Source: UBA11051 sp964390495 (GTDB lineage Bacteria > Armatimonadota > Zipacnadia > Zipacnadales > UBA11051). Taken from it: a DNA stretch of 64,000 nt. The notes beneath the pieces are model-generated. The model was not told the origin of the DNA, did no database searches, and was given only the letters and a program-made list of their open reading frames with translations. The stretch spans positions 242,917-306,916 of the forward strand of contig CAYMIN010000001.1 of NCBI GenBank assembly GCA_964390495.1. The letters are read 5' to 3'. The position numbers were made by a program, and so were the translations under genes. Of the stretch, positions 37,731 to 45,372 are shown piece by piece. Position 1 is the stretch's first letter, and every line of letters starts with the position of its first letter.

Positions 37731-38890
37731 GCGACCGCGTCGTCTATCTGGACAACAACGCCACCACCGCCGTCGCCCCTGAAGTGTTCGCGGAGATGCG
37801 GCCCTACTTCTCCGAGCTCTACGGCAACCCCTCCAGCCTCCACAGCTTCGGCGGCAATGTCGCCCATAGGCTGGACGAGGCCCGTGCGCGGTTGGCTGCG
37901 CTTCTCGGAGCCGACGAGGGCGAGATAATCTTCACAAGCTGCGGCACCGAAAGCGACGCCACCGCCATCCACTCCGCCCTGGAAAGCTTTGCCGACAAGC
38001 GCCATATCGTCACCAGCCCGGTCGAGCACCCGGCGGTGCTGGGACTGTGTGAACATTTCGAAGACCAAGGCTACCGGGTCACTTACCTGAGCCTAGACGA
38101 CCATGGGCGGCTTGACCTGGGCGAGCTGGCGCAAACCATCACCGACGACACCGCCATCGTCTCGCTGATGCACGCCAACAACGAAACTGGCGTGGTCTTC
38201 CCGCTGGACGACATCGCCCAGATCGTCAAAGCGCGCGGCTGCCTGCTGCACACTGATGCGGTGCAATCGGTGGGCAAGCTGCCGCTGGACCTGGCCGATA
38301 CGCCGGTGGATTTCCTGTCGCTTTCCGGGCACAAGCTACACGCGCCCAAGGGAGTAGGCGCGCTGTTTGTGCGCCGGGGCACTGCTTATGCTCCACTGCT
38401 TCTCGGCGGCCATCAGGAAGCCAACAAGCGCGCCGGCACCGAGAATGTGGCCTCGATAATCGGCCTGGGCAAGGCGGCGGAACTCGCAGGGCAGAATATG
38501 GCGGAGGAGCAAACGCGCGTCAGGGCGCTGCGCGACCGACTGCAGCAGGAGCTACTGGCCCGCTGCCCGGATACGCTAGTCAACGGCGGAGATGCCCCGC
38601 GCCTGCCCAACACTCTCAGCGTTTCCTTCGGCTACATCGAGGGTGAGAGCATCACGCTGATGCTGGACGAACTGGGGATCTGCGTTTCGACGGGGTCGGC
38701 CTGTTCTTCGGGGTCGCTGGAAATCTCGCATGTCATCAAGTCGCTGAGGGTGCCGGAGATGTACGCTCACGGCTCGATCCGCTTCAGCCTGAGCCGCTAC
38801 AACACCGAGGGCGAGATTGACTACGTAATCGAGCAGCTACCGCCGATCGTGTCCCGCCTCCGCGAGCTGTCCCCCTACGGGCGCGAGTAG
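37727..38890 (+). CDS. nifS: Cysteine desulfurase, NifS/IscS class
   Basis: A 387-aa PLP enzyme that releases sulfur from cysteine for cluster assembly on NifU. It starts VVYLDNNATT, a family hallmark. The PLP lysine is Lys203 in LSGHKLHAPKG, and the persulfide cysteine is Cys326 in STGSACSSGS, on a class I type long loop. His101 (VEHPAV) and the HANNETG block are also present. It overlaps nifU by four bases. Length and all key residues are normal. Confidence 0.95.
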   Translation: MSDRVVYLDNNATTAVAPEVFAEMRPYFSELYGNPSSLHSFGGNVAHRLDEARARLAALLGADEGEIIFTSCGTESDATAIHSALESFADKRHIVTSPVEHPAVLGLCEHFEDQGYRVTYLSLDDHGRLDLGELAQTITDDTAIVSLMHANNETGVVFPLDDIAQIVKARGCLLHTDAVQSVGKLPLDLADTPVDFLSLSGHKLHAPKGVGALFVRRGTAYAPLLLGGHQEANKRAGTENVASIIGLGKAAELAGQNMAEEQTRVRALRDRLQQELLARCPDTLVNGGDAPRLPNTLSVSFGYIEGESITLMLDELGICVSTGSACSSGSLEISHVIKSLRVPEMYAHGSIRFSLSRYNTEGEIDYVIEQLPPIVSRLRELSPYGRE

Positions 38891-39458
38891 CACCGACGCT
38901 TCCTGCTGCGCAAGGATGCCTATCCGCCGTTTGCTATTGCCTTTGCCGTGTTTTCTGCAATTGGAGGGGCTGGCTGAGCGCAGCGAAAGCGGCCCGCGCC
39001 CTTTCTCCTCGCGTAGCTCGGGCTTTCCACCCCGACGCCGTTGGTGTTGTCGTTGCCCCTCTCCCTGCTCCCTGTGGGAGAGGGCACGGGGTGAGGGTGC
39101 CGTTGTCGGGGCGCATGGAGGGGCCGAATAGGGTGGATTTTGCGCAAGCGAAATCCGGGTTCCCTATCCGGCCCGCATCCGCTGTTGCCTTGCCTCCTCC
39201 CCTTACCGGCGCTGTGCCTGCTCTCCTCAAGTCCCGGCTGACTAGAAGTTGTTTGAGAACCCGAAAATGGGGGACTGTCCCTTTAGGGACTGCCCCCTGG
39301 GTACTAGAAGCAGCCTCTTAGCAGCCCGCGAGTCCTAAGAGCTGGGTTTTGAAATCGCTTCTAACCACAAATCCTCAGAGGTATGACACGACGCGGCGGC
39401 GAACTATGGACACTCACGGCCTCGAGACCCTTCTGCGGATGAAACCGGCGACCGACCT
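38891..39458. other. Repeat-rich intergenic region downstream of nifS
   Basis: No convincing gene in 568 bp. It holds two copies of the GGAGGGGC motif (near 38962 and 39115), a degenerate copy of the REP-like hairpin (39008-39035, GCGTAGCTCGGGCTTTCC), a GGGAGAGGGCACGGGGTGAGGGT stretch (about 39077-39099; given here only as a landmark in part) and foldback element copy 2. An 18-codon frame ATGGACACTCACGGC... (39406-39462) ends with a TGA that overlaps the GTG start of the next gene. Confidence 0.5.
39242..39364. repeat. Foldback/MITE-like element, copy 2
   Basis: It aligns along its whole length with 36621-36744: the same GGGGGACTGTCCC, TTTAGGGACTG, AGAAGCAGCCTC and GAGTCCT blocks in order, and the same inverted ends (CTAGAAG at the left, CTTCTAA at the right). 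It differs at many scattered positions, so the copies are not recent. Confidence 0.72.
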
Positions 39459-40547
39459 GTGACTGCCAAGCAGCGCGCGAAAGCGGCCCTCTTGCACCGC
39501 GAGCCTGACCGGGTGCCGGTGGATTTCTGGTCCACCGCCGAGACCGATGCCCGGCTCCTGCAGCACCTGGGCCTGGCCGACCGCGAGGTGCTGCTGCAGG
39601 CCTTTGCCATTGACTTTCGCTACATCGCCGGTCCTGAGTACGCCGGCCCTGCGCTGCCGGTGCAGGCGGACGGCACCAGGTATGACCTGTGGGGGGTGCC
39701 GCGCCGTCAGGTCGGCATCAAGGGCGACGGCTGGGAGCAGCTCTACTGGGAGGTGGTCAGCTACCCGCTGGCCGACTGCACCTCCGTGGCCGATGTCGAG
39801 GCGTACGCCAACTGGCCTTCGCCGGACTGGTTCGATTATTCGGTCATCCAGGAGCAATGCGCCCGTTGCGGCGATTACTGCGTGATCTTTGAGGGCGACC
39901 GCCTCAACCGCATAGCCCAGCTCAAGCCGGCCATGTACCTGCGCGGCGCCGACCGGATCCTGGTTGACATGGTCCTAGCTCCCGAGCTTTTTGATGCCAT
40001 CGTCGGCCGCATCAACGACTTCTATCTGGAGTATGAGCGCCGGCTCCTGGAGGCTGCCGACGGCGCGATTGATCTGCTCATGACCGGCGACGATTTCGGC
40101 ATGCAGAACGGCCCGATCATGGCCCCGCAGCAGTGGCGGGCCCGGCTCAAGCCCGGCTTTGCCGCCTTTATCGAGCTGGCCCACCGCTACTCAGTGCCGG
40201 TGATGCACCACACCTGCGGCTCGGTGTTTGCGCTCATCCCTGATTTCATAGATGCCGACCTCGACGTGCTACAGAGCTTGCAGCCGGAGGCGCGGCAAAT
40301 GGACCCGGCCCACATGAAGAAGCTCTACGGAGCCGATTTGGCCTTCCAGGGCGGCATCAGCATCCAGCGCACGCTTCCCTTTGGCACTCCTCACGAAGTC
40401 CGCGCAGAGGTTAGGCGGCTATTTGAGGCGATGAAGCCTGGCGGCGGGTTCTTCGCCGGCACCAGCCACAAGATCCAGGCTGATACGCCGGTGGAGAATG
40501 TCGTGGCCTTGATCGAGGCCTACCGCGACTTCGGCACCTACGCCTGA
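39459..40547 (+). CDS. Uroporphyrinogen decarboxylase (URO-D) superfamily protein
   Basis: A 362-aa TIM-barrel protein that starts (GTG) TAKQRAKAALLHREPDRVPVDFW, the typical beginning of URO-D-like proteins outside haem synthesis. Other blocks are LMTGDDFGMQNGPIM, MHHTCGSV (His250, His251, Cys253) and HKIQADTPVENV. The HxC-type motif recalls the zinc site of MtaA-like methyltransferases, but the later cysteine of that site is not seen. It lacks the residues and length expected of true HemE, so a role in methyl transfer or sugar metabolism is more likely; such paralogues are abundant in carbohydrate-degrading bacteria. The GTG overlaps the TGA of an 18-codon frame (39406-39462) and has no good ribosome-binding site, so translation may be coupled. 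Confidence 0.83.
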   Translation: MTAKQRAKAALLHREPDRVPVDFWSTAETDARLLQHLGLADREVLLQAFAIDFRYIAGPEYAGPALPVQADGTRYDLWGVPRRQVGIKGDGWEQLYWEVVSYPLADCTSVADVEAYANWPSPDWFDYSVIQEQCARCGDYCVIFEGDRLNRIAQLKPAMYLRGADRILVDMVLAPELFDAIVGRINDFYLEYERRLLEAADGAIDLLMTGDDFGMQNGPIMAPQQWRARLKPGFAAFIELAHRYSVPVMHHTCGSVFALIPDFIDADLDVLQSLQPEARQMDPAHMKKLYGADLAFQGGISIQRTLPFGTPHEVRAEVRRLFEAMKPGGGFFAGTSHKIQADTPVENVVALIEAYRDFGTYA

Positions 40548-40618
40548 AACCGACAGCATCTGGCGCTCGTGGCCCTAGTTGGGCCTTACTTGATTTGGTG
40601 GCATTTGGCCAACTCGCT

Positions 40619-40646
40619 CTCGCGTAGCTCGGGCTTCCAGCCCGAG
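40619..40646. repeat. REP-like hairpin (copy)
   Basis: CTCGCGTAGCTCGGGCTTCC followed by AGCCCGAG: an 8-bp perfect stem CTCGGGCT/AGCCCGAG with a 3-nt loop. The same sequence, in either orientation, is at 48281-48307 and 62115-62141. Confidence 0.65.
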
Positions 40647-40739
40647 TGCCCGGGGCTTGAGTCAAACCCAGAATGCGCTAGTTGGCTCTCGCGAGCATTA
40701 GAACCCAGCGCTCGCATTCCGTGAAAGGGGTCTTTGACC

Positions 40740-43700
40740 ATGAAATGGCTCGAAGCGACACCCGTTCTAATGACACTGATCGTGCTTTCCCAAGTATGCG
40801 GAGTGATACCGGCGGCGGAAGTGCCCGAGATGCCGCCCCTGAAGACCTTCTATACCGAGGTGCCGATCGCTCATGGCGGCGCTCCCAACTGCCTGATTGC
40901 CGTGCCAGCAGGAGAGGAGTACGCCCAGCTCGGCCGCCAGATCGCCGCCGCCGTCAAGCAAGCCTCCGGCGCCGACCTTGCGGTGCAGGACGCCTCGACC
41001 ATGTCACCGGAAACCCTCCAGAACTCCAATGCAATCCTACTCGGCTACTTTGCCAACAATCCCCTGGTCGAGTGGCTCTATGACGAGTACTTCCTGTGTC
41101 TCGACGCCAAATGGCCCGGCCCGGGCGGCTACACCATCCGCACCATCCACGACCCCCTCGGCAAGGGCACCAGCTTCATCTATCTCGGCGGCTGCGACGT
41201 AGAATCAGTCACTAAAGCCGTCGCCGATTTCATAGCCTCCCTGCCGGAAAAGGGCGACATCTCCTACCCGCATACGGTCAAGGTAGTGCTGCCGGACGGC
41301 TCTCTGCCTTACCAGGCTAATCCGGACCGCGTCGAGAAGCAGGTGGCCGAGGCCAAGACCAAGAACTTCCGCGCCGCCGCCGACATCATGTGCAGCGGGG
41401 GCATCAACTACTACCGCACCGGCAACCCCGAGGGCCTGGAGATCTTCAAGCAACTGATTCCGGTCTTGCGCGAGCTTATCATCAAGCTCGGTACTGTCGG
41501 CGACGCCCGCGGCGCGATTTTCCTGGTGGATGTCTGGGAGGTCATCGAGGAAGCGCCCCAGTTCACCGAGGCGGACCGCCGCGCCGCCACCGAGCTGCTC
41601 TGGCAGTTCTCCAACCGTTTCACCTACGCGGGGCAGACTGTCGAAGATAGCCCCACTCCCGCCGGCAACAGTTGGAACGCCCGCGTCGCCTGGGACATCG
41701 GGCGCTACTGGATGAAGTACTACCAACTCGATGTCGGCGGCTTGTGGACCTGGGCCCACACCCGCTTCAGGAGCCAGGCCAAGTTCTGGCGCTCGGCCGA
41801 GGACTGCCCCAGCTACGGCTCCGCTACCATGTTCGACATCATCTACTACGTCCTCTCCGCCCACTACTATGAGTACTTCGAAAGCGGCCGCGCCAGGAAG
41901 ATGGCCGATTACGGTGTGGCGGTCATCAACAACCTCGGCGGCAGTTCCGGCTTCGGCGACATCTCCAGCCTCTACAAACCCCATCACTGGCCCCAACTAT
42001 TCCAGGTATGCGCCTGGAAGTACCGCGATGGGCGCTATCTGTCGGCGTACGATACCACTTCCGGCCTCGGCGTCACCAACAGCGACCTGTTCTACAACCA
42101 CTACTTCCAGAACGAGGTCGAACCCGCCAGCCTGGCAGACACGCTCGGGGTCCAGGTCGTGCCCCTGCCGGACTGGGTGTATGAGAATCGCGAGCGGGTC
42201 CTGGGCACCGCCCCGCCGGTGATGAATCCGATCCTTGACGCCGACCCCACGCCGCCGCAGGCCAAGTGCTTTGACAAGATCGCCTTCCGCACCTCCTTCG
42301 ACCCCAATGACCAGTACCTGCTGCTCGGTGGCATCTCCCACGGCTACCATGCCCACCCCGACGGCAATTCGATCATCACCTTCACCGACAACAACGGCTT
42401 CTGCATCTTTGACAGCGGCTACTTCGTCCCCGATACCATCGAGCACAACACCATCGTGATTTTCCGCGACGGTCTGTTCGAGCCGGTGCCGCGACTGACC
42501 GGCCTGGCTGCGCTGAGCGATTTCGACCAGATTGGCATGACCCAGACCTATCTGCGCGGCTATAACGGCGCCGACTGGTATCGGAATATCATCTGGAACA
42601 AGGAAAACTACTTCCTGGTCATTGACGAAATCCAGGCCCAGGAGCCCGGCACTTACGGGCTGCAGGCGGTCTTCCGCACCTTCGGTGACCTCGATATCGG
42701 CCTGGACCGCGTCGAGGCCATGAATCAAGGCACTGCCTTCAATCTGGTCAGTGCCAGTCACGCCCCCCTCAAGATCACTGCCACCATGCCGCCGGTTAGC
42801 ACCCGACACGCCATCGTCCAGACCAAGGCAGCCGACCTTGTCCAGGGCGACCGACGCTACTTCATCAACCTGCTGTACTCGCGTGAAACGGAAAAAGCCT
42901 GGCCCTACGAGATCGTCCCCGCCTCGGAGAACTCAGTCATCGTCAAAGGCCCGGACGGCTACGCGGTCGCCGGTGCCGGACGCGCCGAGCCGCTTGCTGA
43001 GATGACGGTGGAGGCCGCCGTCTTCTATGTTCAGCCCGACGGCTTCGTGCTGACCGCCGGCAAGAAGCTGAAGGCCGGCCCCATCTGGCTCGAGGCCAGC
43101 CGACCGCTGAATATTCAGGTCAAGCTCGGCCAGAAGGCGACTGCCGCCATCGAGGCCCCTGACGACTGCACCGTGCGGCTGTATGCCAAGGGTGAGACTA
43201 TCCAGCTTGACGGCAAGCCGCTGGCTGCCCAGCGCTCGGCAGCCGGCCTGCAGTTCGAGCTCCCCGCCGGCAGCCACACTGTCACCTTCACACCCGGCGC
43301 CACCGCTCTAGACGCCGGCTCCTGGCAAGCCGCCTACACCGCCCTCAGCCGGCAGCATCAGCAAGCCTTGGCGGCAATGGGCGCTAGTGACGCCGCCGGC
43401 AAGCCGCTGGCCGCTGCCTGGCAGGTCGAGAACACCGCGCCGGCCGGCGAACCTGTCTATCTCGATGAGCAGGGCGAAGTTGTCAGCGATCTTGCGCGCG
43501 CCGGGAAGTGCTCTCACTGGGCCGACGCCTCGCGTGGCATGCTGAGCTTGTCGTGGCGAATCACCGACGGCAATCCCGAAACCTATGTCTATGTGCCCAG
43601 CCGCAATCCCTGGGCCGGCCAGCTACCCAAGGACCTTGGGGTCGAGTGGAGCCTCCCCGTGCAGCTTGGTAGCCTCCAGGTCGAGTACTTCCCCACCTAT

Positions 43701-45002
43701 CCACTGCCTGCCGCCGGTGGTCACCATGTCCAGGCCTGGGACGGAGAGAACTGGTATGATGTGGAGGCCGAGGCCCGCGCCAATCCCGACAACCCCCACG
43801 AGTGGAGCTTCAGCTTCGAGCCGCTGACCACCACCCGTCTGCGTCTCCTGGTCACCGATTCCGAGGGCCAGCCCGGCTTTGCCGAATTACGGATCTTCGC
43901 CCAGTCGCACGTAACCCGGGCTAAAGACTTCCGCATCCCTCTCACTACCCCGGAGCTGGCCGTGCTCGACCTGGATGGCGACGGCAAAGACGAGGTCATC
44001 GCCATCGCCGGAACCTCGGTGAAGTGCCTTGACGGCGACGGTCAGGTGGTGTGGGAGCAGCAGACCGAGGGCAGCGCTACGACTGTGGACGCCTATGACC
44101 TGGATGGCGACGGCCACGGCGAAGTTGTGGTCGGTGACGATGCCTGCAAGCTCTACTGCTTCGACTACCAGGGCAACCAGCGCTGGGCCATCCTGACGCC
44201 TGCCGACGGCTACTCCCCGGTCGTGGAGCCGAAGACCGGTAAGGTGGGGGTAGTGCGCTGCGCTGACATTGACGGAGATGGCGACGGCGAGATCGTTATC
44301 GGCAGCTACAACTGGCTGGACTACGCTTTCGACCACGAAGGCAAAATGCTCTGGAAGCGCGTCAATGTCCATAAGCCCACCTCGATTGCCTTCGTTCCGC
44401 TGGGTGATGGCACTCTCGGTTCGCTGGTCGGCTCCACCTACAATTCCGCCAGCTTCTACGGCCCTGCCGGTGAGGGACTGATGGGCGTCAGTGTCGGCTA
44501 CCACGGTGCTGCCATGAGCGTGGCCGGTGGGGATATGGACGGCAATGGCCTGCCCCAACTGGCGGTCGGCTCCCGCGTCGGCGGCCTGCACGTTGTCGAG
44601 TACAAGTCCGAGAAGCTCTGGGAGAAATTCATGGGTGCCGAGGTCAGCCAGGTGGCGATGGCCGACCTCACCGGGGACGGCAAGCTTGAAGTCATCGCCG
44701 GCTCCAAGAACTTCTATCTGCTGGCCGCTGATGTCGAGGGCAAGATCCTGTGGAACTGTAATGCTGGCGAGGCGATCCTGGACCTGGCGGTCGGCGATCT
44801 TGATGGCGATGGCGCGCCGGAGATTGTCGTCGCCACCGAGGGCGGAATGGTGCGGGTGGTTGACGCCGAGGGCAATATCACGGGCACCCTGAAGGCCGGC
44901 GACAATGTAACCGCCGTAGCTCTGGCCGATCTCAACGGCGACGGCAAGCCGCAGATCGTCGCCGGCGCCGATGACGGCTACGTCTATGGTGACATCAAGT
45001 GA
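40740..45002 (+). CDS. Giant secreted heparinase-like / discoidin / seven FG-GAP repeat protein (paralogue 4)
   Basis: A 1420-aa protein with the same layout as paralogues 1-3 but alone on the plus strand 7 kb from fucK. The ATG at 40740 has AAGGGG 9 nt away; an in-frame TTG at 40734 is less likely. Signal peptide to about residue 26, helper domain, toroid, beta-sheet region with GGISHGYHAHPDGNS, discoidin-like domain (ITDGNPETYVYV, TRLRLLVTDS) and seven Asp loops (DLDGDGKDE, DLDGDGHGE, DIDGDGDGE, DMDGNGLPQ, DLTGDGKLE, DLDGDGAPE, DLNGDGKPQ). The NNLGG-GFGD block that reads NNLGGHAGFGD in copies 1-3 is NNLGGSSGFGD here, so a conserved His is replaced by Ser. Other key blocks are intact. Confidence 0.84.
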   Translation: MKWLEATPVLMTLIVLSQVCGVIPAAEVPEMPPLKTFYTEVPIAHGGAPNCLIAVPAGEEYAQLGRQIAAAVKQASGADLAVQDASTMSPETLQNSNAILLGYFANNPLVEWLYDEYFLCLDAKWPGPGGYTIRTIHDPLGKGTSFIYLGGCDVESVTKAVADFIASLPEKGDISYPHTVKVVLPDGSLPYQANPDRVEKQVAEAKTKNFRAAADIMCSGGINYYRTGNPEGLEIFKQLIPVLRELIIKLGTVGDARGAIFLVDVWEVIEEAPQFTEADRRAATELLWQFSNRFTYAGQTVEDSPTPAGNSWNARVAWDIGRYWMKYYQLDVGGLWTWAHTRFRSQAKFWRSAEDCPSYGSATMFDIIYYVLSAHYYEYFESGRARKMADYGVAVINNLGGSSGFGDISSLYKPHHWPQLFQVCAWKYRDGRYLSAYDTTSGLGVTNSDLFYNHYFQNEVEPASLADTLGVQVVPLPDWVYENRERVLGTAPPVMNPILDADPTPPQAKCFDKIAFRTSFDPNDQYLLLGGISHGYHAHPDGNSIITFTDNNGFCIFDSGYFVPDTIEHNTIVIFRDGLFEPVPRLTGLAALSDFDQIGMTQTYLRGYNGADWYRNIIWNKENYFLVIDEIQAQEPGTYGLQAVFRTFGDLDIGLDRVEAMNQGTAFNLVSASHAPLKITATMPPVSTRHAIVQTKAADLVQGDRRYFINLLYSRETEKAWPYEIVPASENSVIVKGPDGYAVAGAGRAEPLAEMTVEAAVFYVQPDGFVLTAGKKLKAGPIWLEASRPLNIQVKLGQKATAAIEAPDDCTVRLYAKGETIQLDGKPLAAQRSAAGLQFELPAGSHTVTFTPGATALDAGSWQAAYTALSRQHQQALAAMGASDAAGKPLAAAWQVENTAPAGEPVYLDEQGEVVSDLARAGKCSHWADASRGMLSLSWRITDGNPETYVYVPSRNPWAGQLPKDLGVEWSLPVQLGSLQVEYFPTYPLPAAGGHHVQAWDGENWYDVEAEARANPDNPHEWSFSFEPLTTTRLRLLVTDSEGQPGFAELRIFAQSHVTRAKDFRIPLTTPELAVLDLDGDGKDEVIAIAGTSVKCLDGDGQVVWEQQTEGSATTVDAYDLDGDGHGEVVVGDDACKLYCFDYQGNQRWAILTPADGYSPVVEPKTGKVGVVRCADIDGDGDGEIVIGSYNWLDYAFDHEGKMLWKRVNVHKPTSIAFVPLGDGTLGSLVGSTYNSASFYGPAGEGLMGVSVGYHGAAMSVAGGDMDGNGLPQLAVGSRVGGLHVVEYKSEKLWEKFMGAEVSQVAMADLTGDGKLEVIAGSKNFYLLAADVEGKILWNCNAGEAILDLAVGDLDGDGAPEIVVATEGGMVRVVDAEGNITGTLKAGDNVTAVALADLNGDGKPQIVAGADDGYVYGDIK

Positions 45003-45372
45003 CTACCGCTATTGCCATGCCACGCCCTGTCGCGGCCATCTGCCGTTAGCGGAGGGGCCCGGCCCAGCCGTTGCCTTTTCTGCCGTTGTAGGATAGAATA
45101 GAACGGTCTGCTCCCTTCACGGCAGGTTAGGTGCTCTAACTACCATTCGCCGTGACCGCCGAGCAGACCGTTCTATTCTATCCTACAAACAGCCTTTCCC
45201 TGGACGACAGGCATCCCTGCCTGTCGGCGCTTGTGCCAACGACAACGGCCGGGCCGGTTTCGCTCCCCTTCGACGTTGCTCAGCACCATGAACTTGTCGA
45301 ACGGTCGAACCACGCTCAGCCGGACCCTCCATTGCGACTGACGACGAAAGCACCCCGGCAGTCATCGCTTGC
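45003..45372. other. Convergent intergenic region with a long inverted repeat
   Basis: A 370-bp spacer between convergent genes. It contains a GGAGGGGCC motif (near 45051) and the 103-bp inverted-repeat element. From 45190 to 45372 I see nothing that supports a gene. Confidence 0.5.
45086..45188. repeat. 103-bp element with perfect 27-bp inverted ends
   Basis: The 27 bases 45086-45112 (starting TTGTAGGATAGAATAGAAC) are the exact reverse complement of 45162-45188. The 49-nt middle has a further 7-bp inverted pair TCACGGC/GCCGTGA. The arms are AT-richer than the surroundings. It lies between two convergent genes and could act as a bidirectional terminator, or be a MITE. No obvious target-site duplication flanks it. 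Confidence 0.85.

Noticed and set aside
36894..38890. Evidence for nitrogen fixation from nifU and nifS
   Set aside because: No nitrogenase or other nif genes are in the window; NifU/NifS serve as general iron-sulfur assembly in several phyla.
36621..39364. Possible CRISPR or tandem repeats
   Set aside because: The repeats are two or few dispersed copies without regular spacing or spacers; they fit foldback or REP elements.
39459..40547. Assignment as HemE (haem synthesis)
   Set aside because: The start motif and HHTCG block fit the non-haem URO-D/methyltransferase-like paralogues, and no haem genes are adjacent.
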